Shown: piece by piece, positions 49,895 through 58,523 of the stretch | How the letters are laid out: every line of letters begins with the position of its first letter | Position numbering within the stretch: position 1 is the first letter of the stretch | Assembly: GCA_017961625.1 (NCBI GenBank) | Contig: JAGCWY010000084.1 | Location: 1-64,000 of the forward strand | Origin: Ruminococcus sp. | GTDB lineage: Bacteria > Bacillota > Clostridia > Oscillospirales > Ruminococcaceae | Reading direction: 5' to 3' | DNA: 64,000 nt | The notes under the pieces: generated by a model | The model's database searches: none | What the model saw: only the letters and a program-made list of their open reading frames with translations | Told to the model about the DNA's origin: nothing | Made by a program: the position numbers and the translations under genes

Positions 49895-50851
49895 TTAATA
49901 AAACGTAGCTACAGGCTGTTCGGGAGCAACAGCCTCTTCAACAGAGCTTACAAGCAGCAGAGGACCTTTTCCGCGGTAGAGCTTGTGCTTCTGCACGCTT
50001 ATCCTGCCGGAAACATTTATCCACGTCTTGTTTGCAGGCTCGTTTCCGTCATCCACCTGAGCCGCAAGCCAGCAGTACTGTATATCCTCGACACAGCAGG
50101 TCATTATATGACGTCCTACTGCAAAGGTGTTCTCAGGGAACTTGTCGTTTTTAGCGGTAAGAGCCTTGAAATGCATGATCTTTCCGTCATACTTTGCAGG
50201 CTCCTCCATGATATCCCTATACCAGAGAGCGAAATCTTTGTCCTCTATGGTTATTTCATCGGCTTCCACATCAAACGGGAGCGGATCCTCTATATCGTCG
50301 TAGGCAACTCTACCGTCGGTATACTCATATACTATCTCAGCACGTCTGCTTACGCCTCTTACGATCTTGTGATACTCGTTGGGATTGAACTTCTCGCTGA
50401 AACGGTTGAATATCACCATTTCAGCCACATTCAGCTTATCCACCACAAGACTTCTCATATTGGCATTGTAATTGCTGAAGGTAGTCGCGTCCACAAAATA
50501 CATGACCTGAGCAATAGTTGTCTCGTCGGGCATTGCCTTGTAGAAGTCGTCCATGAGCCACATTCCGTTATACTCCACAACGACGCGCTCTGCGCCGCTT
50601 TCTCTGAGAAGCTTTGTGAAGTTCTCCATTGTGAACTCCGACTTGTCATCAAAAACATGAGTTATGATGTTTTTCTTTGGCATACGGGAGATATCATACT
50701 CCTCCACGCCTTCCTCGCATATAAGCAGAAGGGTCTTCTCGCCCTTGTTGAAGCGCTTGTCCTCAAGGGTCTCCTGTATGAACTTTGTCTTTCCGGCTTC
50801 AAGGAAACCGAGAAAGAGGTATATCGGTATTACATCATTCTGATCCGGCAC
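49895..50851 (-). CDS. G3E (CobW-like) GTPase fused to a DUF1980/YcgQ-like domain
   Basis: 318 residues. The N-terminal ~185 residues are a G3E GTPase with Walker A FLGFLEAGKTKF and a NRFSEK guanine-site variant, but the CxCC metal motif of classical CobW proteins is missing (LICEEG at that place). The C-terminal ~120 residues look like the beta-barrel of the DUF1980/YcgQ family (FAVGRHIMTCCVEDIQYCW, NKTWINVSGRI). The GTG start has AAAGGAG 8 bases upstream. It lies 18 bases after the other G3E gene, so the two are co-expressed. YcgQ-type domains occur with putative permeases; no permease is next to it. Confidence 0.75.
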   Translation of the reverse strand: MPDQNDVIPIYLFLGFLEAGKTKFIQETLEDKRFNKGEKTLLLICEEGVEEYDISRMPKKNIITHVFDDKSEFTMENFTKLLRESGAERVVVEYNGMWLMDDFYKAMPDETTIAQVMYFVDATTFSNYNANMRSLVVDKLNVAEMVIFNRFSEKFNPNEYHKIVRGVSRRAEIVYEYTDGRVAYDDIEDPLPFDVEADEITIEDKDFALWYRDIMEEPAKYDGKIMHFKALTAKNDKFPENTFAVGRHIMTCCVEDIQYCWLAAQVDDGNEPANKTWINVSGRISVQKHKLYRGKGPLLLVSSVEEAVAPEQPVATFY

Positions 50852-50869
50852 GTTGAACGCTCCTTTCGG

Positions 50870-52099
50870 TCAGGCCTTGAAAAGCTCTGATATAGCTTCC
50901 TCGTTTATCTTTGAACCGATAACGCAAAGCCTTCCGATAGTGCCTGCGCTTCCGGTACGTACATCGGGTATTCCCGGTACATAGTCATAGTGTATCCACT
51001 TACCGTCAGTACCTGCAACGATGCCCTTTGCACGGAGTATCATACCGTACTTTTCCTCATCGCCGAGAGCTTCAAGAGCGGACTGTATCTCCTCAGGAGT
51101 ATAAGTCCTTGTAGTTTCCCTACCCCAGCTTGTGAAAACTTCGTCAGCATGGTGATGGTGATGTTCATGATCGTGGTCATGATCGTGACAGCCGCAGGTG
51201 CAATCGGGACCGTGATCGTGGTGATGTTCATGTTCCTCGTCATGGTCATGGTGGTGGTGTTCATGCTCTTCATCGTGGCCATGGTGATGATGCTCATGCT
51301 CTTCATCGTGGTCGTGATGATGATGCTCATGCTCCTCATCGTGGTCATGGTGATGATGCTCATGCTCCTCATCGTGGTCATGGTGATGATGCTCATGCTC
51401 CTCATCGTGGTCATGGTGATGATGCTCATGCTCTTCGTCATGGTGATGGTGATGATCGTGATGTGAAGCCTCTTCAAGAAGCTCTTTGAGTTCATCATCA
51501 AGTGTATTCTTCTGAGTCATCGCGTCAACGAGCTGCTTGCCTGTGAGCTCGTCCCACTCTGTAGTAACGATAGGAGCGGAAGGATTCTTCTCGCGGAGGC
51601 TCTTTACACAGTCGTCAAGCTTATCCTGCGAAAGACCGCTTGTGTGGCTGAGTATGAGACAGCTTGCGTAAGTAATCTGGTTATCGAAGAATTCGCCGAA
51701 GTTCTTCATGTACATCTTGTACTTCTTGGCGTCAACAACTGTGGTAAAACCGTCAAGCTCAACATCATGAGCGTTGATGTTCTGAACCGCGCGGATAACA
51801 TCACTAAGCTTTCCTACGCCTGAGGGCTCAATAAGGATACGGTCAGGAGCATAGTCCGCAAGCACCTTTTCAAGAGCCTTTCCGAAATCGCCCACGAGAC
51901 TGCAGCAGATACAGCCTGAGTTCATTTCAGTTATCTCAACGCCTGCGTCCTGCAAAAAGCCGCCGTCAATGCCTATCTGTCCGAATTCGTTCTCGATAAG
52001 CACGAGCTTTTCGCCCTTGTAGCCCTCCTGTATGAGCTTCTTTATGAGAGTGGTCTTTCCCGCACCGAGAAAGCCTGAGAAGATCGAGATTTTTGTCAT
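50870..52099 (-). CDS. G3E (CobW/ZNG1-like) GTPase with long His-repeat array
   Basis: About 409 residues. It carries Walker A GFLGAGKT (9-16), the metal-transfer motif CICC (63-66), and a catalytic body up to about residue 205. A His/Asp/Glu region follows with seven nearly identical 11-residue units (DEEHEHHHHDH) at about 221-297, then CTCGCH and more histidines, and a CobW C-terminal domain. Such proteins deliver zinc or other metals to client enzymes under scarcity; the array should bind many metal ions. The ATG at 52099 matches the family start. It has its own promoter. Confidence 0.9.
   Translation of the reverse strand: MTKISIFSGFLGAGKTTLIKKLIQEGYKGEKLVLIENEFGQIGIDGGFLQDAGVEITEMNSGCICCSLVGDFGKALEKVLADYAPDRILIEPSGVGKLSDVIRAVQNINAHDVELDGFTTVVDAKKYKMYMKNFGEFFDNQITYASCLILSHTSGLSQDKLDDCVKSLREKNPSAPIVTTEWDELTGKQLVDAMTQKNTLDDELKELLEEASHHDHHHHHDEEHEHHHHDHDEEHEHHHHDHDEEHEHHHHDHDEEHEHHHHDHDEEHEHHHHGHDEEHEHHHHDHDEEHEHHHDHGPDCTCGCHDHDHDHEHHHHHADEVFTSWGRETTRTYTPEEIQSALEALGDEEKYGMILRAKGIVAGTDGKWIHYDYVPGIPDVRTGSAGTIGRLCVIGSKINEEAISELFKA
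51209..51439 (-). repeat. Seven tandem 33-bp coding repeats
   Basis: Each unit encodes DEEHEHHHHDH with one or two variants (GH for DH in the fifth). Near-perfect identity at the DNA level suggests recent expansion and possible copy-number variation between strains. Confidence 0.85.
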
Positions 52100-52137
52100 G
52101 TGAACAACACTTCTTTCATATTTTAGATTCAAAGAAT

Positions 52138-52166
52138 ATTATATCACACTGACAAAAATAAATCAA
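52138..52166 (-). promoter_or_regulatory. Promoter of the two G3E GTPase genes
   Basis: On the minus strand, TTGATT (52161-52166) and TATAAT (52138-52143), 17-bp spacer, with TGA before the -10. No clear Zur-type dyad is visible. Confidence 0.7.
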
Positions 52167-52182
52167 GCCCCGAAAGGACAAT

Positions 52183-52833
52183 TGAGTAGGAGGCGACGAT
52201 GACGCCGCCGACCTCTCACACTACCTCACCTACGGTTCCGTATGCGGCGGTTCAATCAACTTAACAAGTAACACATCTTTCGGTGTATTAATCTAACATT
52301 GAGACTAATCCAAGTCGGGTTAGTCTCTCTTTATTTAGTGCAAAGTTCATTGTCTTCGTCTGACATACTCGTGCGATACGTTTGCCTGCATAGGCCATTA
52401 CTTTGGCAGTATCTTTGTCAACACCAAGTTTCATCAGATTCTTCGCTCTGTTCTGAGGTGTTTTCCAGAATTTCCATATACACATTCTCATGCGTGTGCG
52501 TATTCTTGCGTCGAGTTTCTCACAAAGCGTCTTCATACTATCTATTCTAAAGTAGTTTATCCATCCTCTTGTGAGCTGGTTGAGTTTTGACACTTTGTAG
52601 CTGTTACTTACTCCCCAACTGCGGCAGGTAAGCTGTTTCATCCTTTGCTTGAACTTTGTTACTGATTTTGCATGAGGTTTTGCTTTGTACTGATGTGCAC
52701 GTGTATCGAAGTAGAATCCGAATCCAAGGTATTTTATGCCTTGTGGTCTATCGACCTTGCTGTTCGGCTATACACTTCCCAATATCTTGGCGTGTTCGGG
52801 ACTTTCACCCGTTAGATTGTGCCCATGTCGCGC
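52183..52833 (-). mobile_element. Internally deleted group II intron
   Basis: On the minus strand the element begins GCGCGACATGGGCACAATC, close to the standard GUGYG intron start, and has GGGTGAAAGTCCCGAAC typical of domain I. It then joins in frame to the 3' part of a maturase gene and finishes with a domain V/VI-like segment (GAACCGCCGCATACGGAACC ... CCTCCTACTCAAT). Only about 650 bases remain of an expected 2 kb or so. It sits directly after the T run of the EF-G-like gene terminator, an insertion habit of group IIC introns. It cannot encode its own mobility. Confidence 0.8.
52288..52755 (-). pseudogene. Truncated group II intron reverse transcriptase/maturase
   Basis: The open frame runs from about 52755 to a stop at 52288 (155 codons) and starts abruptly in GIKYLGFGFYFD, the end of the reverse transcriptase. 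It continues through the maturase domain (SKLNQLTRGWINYFRI, DARIRTRMRMCIWKFWK). The catalytic YADD region and everything before it are gone, so the product is inactive as a reverse transcriptase. A start at 52641 would give a 117-residue protein, probably not meaningful. Confidence 0.85.
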
Positions 52834-52843
52834 AAACAAAAAA

Positions 52844-52867
52844 CGGCTGCCGCAGTTGCGGCAGCCG
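52844..52867 (-). terminator. Terminator of the EF-G-like gene, intron target
   Basis: CGGCTGCCGCA (52844-52854) pairs with TGCGGCAGCCG (52857-52867), followed on the minus strand by TTTTTTGTTT, right where the intron begins. Confidence 0.9.
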
Positions 52868-52879
52868 GAAAGAACATAT

Positions 52880-54961
52880 TTATTCAACAGCTCCAACGGA
52901 AGAAATAACTTCTGTAAGAAGGTTTGCAGGGAGCTGCTCATATCTTACGAAATCAAAGGTGAAGCTTCCGAGACCTCTTGTGGTCTGACGGAGATACATA
53001 GCAAAGTCATGCATCTCACGCATTGGAACTTCTGCCTGGATAATGGTATTTCCGCTGCCCACGGGCTCCATTCCGAGAACTCTGCCTCTGCGCTTATTGA
53101 GTTCTCCCATGATATCGCCTGTATTGTCATCGGGAGCAGTTACCTTGAGCTCTCCGATAGGCTCAAGCATAACCGGATCAGCCTGCCTGAGACCTTCCTT
53201 GTAAGCTATGGAAGCAGCAGTCTTGAACGCCATTTCCGAAGAATCTACAGGGTGGTACGAACCGTCAACGAGTATGGCTTTGAGTCCCACAACAGGGCAG
53301 CCTGCAAGAACGCCCTTCCTTACACTTTCTTCAAGGCCTTTCTGTACAGCCGGGAAGTAGTTCTTAGGTACGGCACCGCCGAATATCTTTTCCTCGAATA
53401 CGAGGGTATCGCTTACACAGGGCTCAAACTCTATCCATACGTCACCGAACTGTCCGTGACCGCCTGACTGCTTCTTGTGTCTTCCCTGGACCTTCACCTT
53501 CTTACGGATAGTTTCCTTATATGCAATCTTTGGAACAGTAAGATTTACGTCAACGCCGAACTTGCTCTTGAGCTTGGCAGCCGCAACTTCGATATGCTGC
53601 TCACCGAGACCGCTGAGTATCTGCTCCTTGGTAGTATCGTCCTGAACATATGTCAGAGTAGGATCCTCCTCGATAAGGCGCTGGATACTTGTTGAGATCT
53701 TAGCCTCGTCGCCCTGAGCCTTTGCCTTTACAGCCATTGAGTAGCAGGGCTTGGGGAATTCCATACCGCCGAACTCGATTATTCTAGAACTGTCGGACAG
53801 AGAATCACCGGTATTGGCTGAAATCTTTGAAGCTACGACAATGTCGCCAGCATAGGCAGCAGGTACCTCTGTCTGCTTCTTTCCGCAGAGTGTATAGAGC
53901 TTGCCTATCTTCTCGCTTGAACCTGATGTTGAATTCACCACGTCACTGTTTGATGACAGCTTGCCCGACATTACTTTTATGAAAGACATCTTTCCTACAA
54001 ATGGGTCGGCAACAGTCTTGAAAACAAATGCTGAGAGAGGTGCATTTACATCACATTCCACCTCTGCCACATCTTTTGTAGCAGTATATGCTTCAGCGGA
54101 ATATACCTCGTTGGGAGACGGAAGAAGAAGCTCTATCTCCTTGAGGAGCATATCTATACCTGCAAGATCAACAGCAGATGTACAAACTACAGGCGTTATG
54201 ATACCTCTGTTCATACCGTCGTGTATACCGTCTATGAGCTCCTTCTGAGTAAAAGCTTCACCCTCGAAGAACTTCTCCATAAGCTCCTCTGAGGTCTCTG
54301 CAACAGCCTCTGTAACAGCAGCTACAAGTCCATCAACACGATACTCGAACTTTTCCGATATCTCTGCCGTAGGCATCTCTGTTTCGATAGGATTACCCTT
54401 GTTATCATATTTATAGCACTTCATTTCTATGAGGTTTACGTACTCAACGATAGCGCCATGGCTTACAACAGGAACTACAACAGGGCATACGGTAGGACCG
54501 AACACTGTCTTGAGCTCTGTGAGAACATTAAAGAAATTAGCGTCCTTATCGTCAATCTTGGTGACAACGAACATCTTGGACTTTCCTTGCTTCACCGCCT
54601 CTTCATAAGCCTTTTTTGCGCCAACCTTTACGCCGGACTTTGCCGATACAGTTATCATAACGGTATCCGAAGCTCTTATACCCTCTATCATTTCAGCAGC
54701 AAAGTCAAATAATCCCGGTGTATCAAGAATATTTACCTTGAGGTTGTTATATTCAAAGGAAGCAAGAGACGTACCGATTGATATCTGTCTCTTGATCTCC
54801 TCAGGATCATAATCACAAACAGTAGTGCCGTCAGCAGTCTTGCCGAGACGGTCAGAAGCTCCTGCTTTGTATAGGATCGCTTCAGCAAGAGAAGTTTTTC
54901 CCGAGCCGTTGTGACCAGCAAATGCTATGTTTTTTACCTTGTTTACATCATACTCTTTCAT
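52880..54961 (-). CDS. Elongation factor G-like translational GTPase (divergent paralogue)
   Basis: 693 residues with the five-domain EF-G layout. G1 is GHNGSGKTS rather than AHIDAGKTT, G3 is DTPGLFDF, and G4 reads TKIDD instead of NKMD. Domain IV includes GRHKKQSGGHGQFGDVWIEFEP, and domain V ends PVGSGNTIIQAEVPMREMHDFAMYLRQ. These replacements mark the EF-G-like subfamily found beside canonical FusA in many Firmicutes; its precise task (alternative translocation, ribosome release or regulation) is not established here. It is a single gene with a consensus promoter and terminator. No ribosomal protein genes are nearby, unlike the usual fusA context. Confidence 0.9.
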   Translation of the reverse strand: MKEYDVNKVKNIAFAGHNGSGKTSLAEAILYKAGASDRLGKTADGTTVCDYDPEEIKRQISIGTSLASFEYNNLKVNILDTPGLFDFAAEMIEGIRASDTVMITVSAKSGVKVGAKKAYEEAVKQGKSKMFVVTKIDDKDANFFNVLTELKTVFGPTVCPVVVPVVSHGAIVEYVNLIEMKCYKYDNKGNPIETEMPTAEISEKFEYRVDGLVAAVTEAVAETSEELMEKFFEGEAFTQKELIDGIHDGMNRGIITPVVCTSAVDLAGIDMLLKEIELLLPSPNEVYSAEAYTATKDVAEVECDVNAPLSAFVFKTVADPFVGKMSFIKVMSGKLSSNSDVVNSTSGSSEKIGKLYTLCGKKQTEVPAAYAGDIVVASKISANTGDSLSDSSRIIEFGGMEFPKPCYSMAVKAKAQGDEAKISTSIQRLIEEDPTLTYVQDDTTKEQILSGLGEQHIEVAAAKLKSKFGVDVNLTVPKIAYKETIRKKVKVQGRHKKQSGGHGQFGDVWIEFEPCVSDTLVFEEKIFGGAVPKNYFPAVQKGLEESVRKGVLAGCPVVGLKAILVDGSYHPVDSSEMAFKTAASIAYKEGLRQADPVMLEPIGELKVTAPDDNTGDIMGELNKRRGRVLGMEPVGSGNTIIQAEVPMREMHDFAMYLRQTTRGLGSFTFDFVRYEQLPANLLTEVISSVGAVE

Positions 54962-55016
54962 GACATAGTTTCTCCTCTTATTTGGTTTATCCGTCTTATA
55001 TCCACGGCATACAAAT

Positions 55017-55045
55017 ATTATAATTCATTAATAAAAAAATTGCAA
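55017..55045 (-). promoter_or_regulatory. Promoter of the EF-G-like gene
   Basis: On the minus strand, TTGCAA (55040-55045) and TATAAT (55017-55022), 17-bp spacer, 56 bp upstream of the start. Confidence 0.75.
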
Positions 55046-55069
55046 TACTAACATAAAATTTTCTACATT

Positions 55070-56617
55070 TCATAATATACCGCTAACATTTTGTTGTGAA
55101 CAATCACTAAAAATATCTACTCCGCATTTATCAAAAAGCTTTACTTTTCCTAATGCGGAGAAAGTACTGAAATATGCTCCTCCCCAGATAAGCCCGTAAA
55201 ACAGCATATTAAACGGGCTGCTCTCCGAGGCATCAGTTAACATGAAAAACATTTCTCCTGCAAACATCGTGATATAAGCCAGTATTACAGGAAAAACCAG
55301 TGTTCCACAAAGTACCATCCGTGCACCTGTAATTCTTGTTACCTTGATGAACCGACTGCAATTTCCAAAAATGTTGCTCGCATAGTAAGAAACTACTATC
55401 CCATAGAAGCCTATACGAGGTATCAGTATCAACACAGCAGCGATACGTATGACATATTCCATAAGGTAGTTCCCCGAGGAGAAGCTTTGCAACCCCAACC
55501 CCTTTATAAGAGCTTCAAGCACTATCTCCATATATATGAAAGGCACAACCGGAGCTATAATAGTTATCATTCTGCCTGCCAGCTCACCACCGCCGAGTAT
55601 CTCCCCTATCGCTCCACCGAACCTCATCAGAAAAGCTGCCGAGAATACAGAAAACATCAGCGTCCATGCCTTGATCCTCTTTGTAAAGTATCTTATCCTT
55701 ATTTGGTTTTTTGCAGCCCTTGCTCTTGCGGTTTCACTTATTATTATACCCGACATCGAGCATAAAATAACTGATGGAAAGAAAAGTGTAGGCAGGACTA
55801 TAGCTTCAAATATTCCGAACTTGCTCAAAGCCTCCCCTGCCGAATCGCCATACTGCCTCAGACACACAGGTATAAGCGCGTCATTTGTGCTGCTCAGTAC
55901 AGCCGTAAGTATACTGCCTCCCATTATAGGAAGGCAGTATCCAGTGTACTCCCGAAAGCTCAAACTACATCGACCGTTTTGCCTCTGTCTATGCATAAGG
56001 TATGCTATAACAAGCAGTAGAAGAGACGAGCTATTGCATGCTATTATGCTTCCCACAAGTATCCCACAAACTGTTTCCTCCGTTACCTTATTAGATAGCC
56101 CAGTCATTATCACTATCACAGCCGATTTTACCGCAAATCCGGTTATATCGCCTGCCGCAGTGACCGCAGCCCTGCGGCAGGCATTAAAGTACCCCTTAAA
56201 GCAAGCTGACACCGATCCCGTGACTAGAGCAACCGGCATGAAACGCAGGGCAGCGATCATTCCGGTGCCGCTGAAGAATCGCAGACTGATAGGCTCAGCA
56301 AGAAAGAATACAGCAGCGGATGTAGCGGCGCTCAGAAGCAAACACAGTCTGATACCATATCCAAGTATACCCTCGGGATCTCCTCCTGTTTTTCCAAATT
56401 CCTCTGAAACCAGTCGGCTTATGCAGAGAAACGCGTTGCCGTTTGACAGAATACCAGCAATTCCAAGAAAGGAACCGGTAAGGCTAAGTATACCTATGGC
56501 GGAGGCGCCTAGCTGCTTTGTAATAAATACATTCAGCAGAAGAGCCGCCGAATCAAGAAAGAGTTGCATCACTGTCAGTAACGCCGTATCACGGACTATC
56601 TTGCTTTTTATTATCAT
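55070..56617 (-). CDS. Polysaccharide/lipid flippase of the MVF (SpoVB/MurJ-like) family
   Basis: About 515 residues with some 13-14 membrane segments throughout. The N-terminal helix pattern (VRDTALLTVMQLFLDSAALLLNVFITKQLGASAIGI over residues 5-40) and internal arrangement place it in the oligosaccharidyl-lipid/polysaccharide exporter superfamily, nearest to SpoVB-type proteins. It may flip lipid-linked wall precursors or an exopolysaccharide unit; no glycan cluster surrounds it. GGAGG (56622-56626) selects the ATG at 56617, because an ATG at 56629 would overlap that site. Confidence 0.83.
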   Translation of the reverse strand: MIIKSKIVRDTALLTVMQLFLDSAALLLNVFITKQLGASAIGILSLTGSFLGIAGILSNGNAFLCISRLVSEEFGKTGGDPEGILGYGIRLCLLLSAATSAAVFFLAEPISLRFFSGTGMIAALRFMPVALVTGSVSACFKGYFNACRRAAVTAAGDITGFAVKSAVIVIMTGLSNKVTEETVCGILVGSIIACNSSSLLLLVIAYLMHRQRQNGRCSLSFREYTGYCLPIMGGSILTAVLSSTNDALIPVCLRQYGDSAGEALSKFGIFEAIVLPTLFFPSVILCSMSGIIISETARARAAKNQIRIRYFTKRIKAWTLMFSVFSAAFLMRFGGAIGEILGGGELAGRMITIIAPVVPFIYMEIVLEALIKGLGLQSFSSGNYLMEYVIRIAAVLILIPRIGFYGIVVSYYASNIFGNCSRFIKVTRITGARMVLCGTLVFPVILAYITMFAGEMFFMLTDASESSPFNMLFYGLIWGGAYFSTFSALGKVKLFDKCGVDIFSDCSQQNVSGIL

Positions 56618-56675
56618 AGTATCCTCCATTGTTTACTAATGCATTTTATGGAGGAAAATGATGAAAAATGACAAA

Positions 56676-56696
56676 ACGGACAGCAAAGCTGTCCGT
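56676..56696 (-). terminator. Probable terminator of the XRE gene
   Basis: ACGGACAGC pairs with GCTGTCCGT over a 3-base loop, with TTTTG then TTTTT on the minus strand. It lies about 150 bases past the stop. Confidence 0.55.
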
Positions 56697-56847
56697 CAAT
56701 TAATAATGCACAAAAATCGCATCCTATATTTGTACTTGTCTACAAAGTTCAAAATATTCTATAGTTTTCCTATTGAATGTCAGTCCATTCCAAAAAACTT
56801 TATAGAAGCGGCAGTAAATTTGCAGAAGCATAACTACGGATTCCCCC

Positions 56848-57612
56848 TCATCTTTTCTTGTAAACAATGAGTTCGGGAGCTTCTCCGTCTTTGCCATAAG
56901 TACTTACAAGGAGGAATTCCTTGTTTGCCAGTATGCCGAAACAGCGACCGTCGCTGGACTCACTTTCCAGTTGATTGCCGAGGTACGTTGCACCATCGTC
57001 CAGAAATCTCACACTGTTTCCGTTAGGGAGTGGGTATGCTAGGTTAACGTAGCTTCCTACTAAAGCATTTAGACTTTCCACCCTTGGCATTCCATTGATG
57101 TTCAGAGCGTTAAATTCGTCTATGAGCTGCTTTTTAAACCTCTCGAACTCGCCTCCGTCAGCAAGCTCCTTGTGATTCTTCCAGTAAGTTAGCTTTGGAA
57201 GCATATCCTTCATGTACGCGCGAACTTGCTCCTCTGTATGGCCTTCACCGGTCATATTCTTTACGCATACCTCTATTAGCTCGTCCATATCATGATAGTT
57301 ATATTGACCGTCAGCATAGCACCATTTGCAGTACTCCTCATTGAAGGAACCATCTGTCTCCCTGCTTACAGCAGCGTCCTCAAGAGGCATACCACAGCAC
57401 TGACACACAAGCTTTCTCGGCGAGCCTAGGATTGTATTTATAGATACGTCAAACAGTTGAGAGAGTAGCTTAAGAGTTTCAGTATTGGGTACGGTCTCGC
57501 CTGTCTCCCAGCGTGATACAGCCTGACGTGTAACATAAATCTTTTTGGCAAGCTCCTCCTGTGACATACCTTTTTGTGTTCTCAGTTCAAGTATGATATT
57601 TTTTGTATCCAT
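56848..57612 (-). CDS. XRE-family regulator with zinc ribbon domain
   Basis: About 254 residues. An N-terminal helix-turn-helix (SQEELAKKIYVTRQAVSRWETGETVPN, residues 16-42) is followed by a cysteine ribbon with CQCCGMPL and YCKWCYADG, matching the putative zinc-ribbon domain found in similar Firmicute regulators. Then comes a helical segment that looks like a SHOCT/TipAS-type ligand region and a short beta-rich end. GAGGT lies 7 bases before the ATG at 57612; GTG/ATG codons just upstream are less well placed. Single gene with its own promoter. Targets unknown. Confidence 0.85.
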   Translation of the reverse strand: MDTKNIILELRTQKGMSQEELAKKIYVTRQAVSRWETGETVPNTETLKLLSQLFDVSINTILGSPRKLVCQCCGMPLEDAAVSRETDGSFNEEYCKWCYADGQYNYHDMDELIEVCVKNMTGEGHTEEQVRAYMKDMLPKLTYWKNHKELADGGEFERFKKQLIDEFNALNINGMPRVESLNALVGSYVNLAYPLPNGNSVRFLDDGATYLGNQLESESSDGRCFGILANKEFLLVSTYGKDGEAPELIVYKKR

Positions 57613-57630
57613 ATTCATCACCTCAACTAC

Positions 57631-57658
57631 ATTATATCACAGTAAGCCATAAAGGCAA
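57631..57658 (-). promoter_or_regulatory. Promoter of the XRE gene
   Basis: On the minus strand, TTGCCT (57653-57658) and TATAAT (57631-57636), 16-bp spacer, with TGA before the -10. The -10 lies only 18 bp from the start codon. Confidence 0.6.
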
Positions 57659-57779
57659 GCAACTGTCTGTTGCTTTTATATAAGCTAATAGCATTTAGGT
57701 GCGGACACATGATAACTGTGAAGTTATCACGTCCGACAGCACACCTCACGTCAACTACTCTCTACTATCTAATTTCTAC

Positions 57780-58523
57780 TTATTTTCTAAGCAGTCTGTC
57801 AAGCATTACCTGCCTGCATTCCTTTTCGAGATCATCGTTGAGTGGTTCGAGAGCGATATGCTCCTTTTCTCCCCTGTTTATACAGTACTCTATCATATAG
57901 TCTGATATCTCGGGATTCTTCGACAAACATGGGCCATGCAGATATGTCGCTATAACATTTTTTTCGCAGTAGCCCTCAGCCTCGCTCTTTGAGCAGTTGC
58001 CGTTTCCATACAGTACCTTTCCGAAGGGAGTTTTCACTCCTTGTGTCTGACCACCGTGATTTTCAAATCCCACCACCTTCACAGGCTTGCCAGCAATTTC
58101 GGTCTCAATAACTATATTGCCTATACAGCGCTTCCTTCGGCTGTTTGGAGCAACAGTGAAATAATCGAACAATCCTAGACCCTTTATTTCGTTCCCGTCA
58201 GCATCTCGATAGTATTTTCCCATGAGCTGATATCCACCACAGATAAGAAAAAGGAATGTGCCCTTTTTATATGCGTCGATTATCCCCTCCCTGCATTTAA
58301 GCAGATCAGCTGAGATATGCTGCTGTTCAAGGTCTGCTCCGCCGCCTATATATATAAGGTCGTAAGAGCTGAAATCTGGTATTTCCGAATCAATAGAGTA
58401 CTTGTCTATCTGACAGTCGATTCCCCTCTTTTTGCAGCGGAAGGAGAATACCTCCATATTACCGCTGTCGCCGTAAAGGTCAAGCATATCGGCATACAAA
58501 TGTATTATCCTGACTGTTTTCAT
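57780..58523 (-). CDS. gatD: Lipid II isoglutaminyl synthase, glutaminase subunit GatD
   Basis: 247-residue class I-type glutamine amidotransferase that supplies ammonia for amidating D-Glu in lipid II to D-isoglutamine. The nucleophile is Cys95 in LICGGYQLMG and the catalytic His196 lies in YLHGPCLSKN. IYIGGGADLEQQHI is also typical. The start overlaps the murT stop by 4 bases (ATGA), giving tight coupling to its partner. Confidence 0.95.
   Translation of the reverse strand: MKTVRIIHLYADMLDLYGDSGNMEVFSFRCKKRGIDCQIDKYSIDSEIPDFSSYDLIYIGGGADLEQQHISADLLKCREGIIDAYKKGTFLFLICGGYQLMGKYYRDADGNEIKGLGLFDYFTVAPNSRRKRCIGNIVIETEIAGKPVKVVGFENHGGQTQGVKTPFGKVLYGNGNCSKSEAEGYCEKNVIATYLHGPCLSKNPEISDYMIEYCINRGEKEHIALEPLNDDLEKECRQVMLDRLLRK

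Noticed and set aside
50000..50890. 301-codon plus-strand frame opposite the second G3E GTPase
   Set aside because: Antisense of a gene with clear domains and a good GTG start; no ribosome binding site or homology signal.
51209..51439. Regular 33-bp repeats considered as a CRISPR array
   Set aside because: The units are contiguous, in frame and code for DEEHEHHHHDH; there are no spacers.
50990..51501. Long Met/Val/Ile-rich and Thr/Met-rich frames over the His-repeat gene
   Set aside because: Products of the 33-bp coding repeat read in the wrong frame; the CobW frame has the conserved motifs.
55536..56639. 367-codon plus-strand frame opposite the flippase gene
   Set aside because: Antisense shadow of a membrane-protein gene with a Pro/Ser/Arg-rich product and no recognisable domain.
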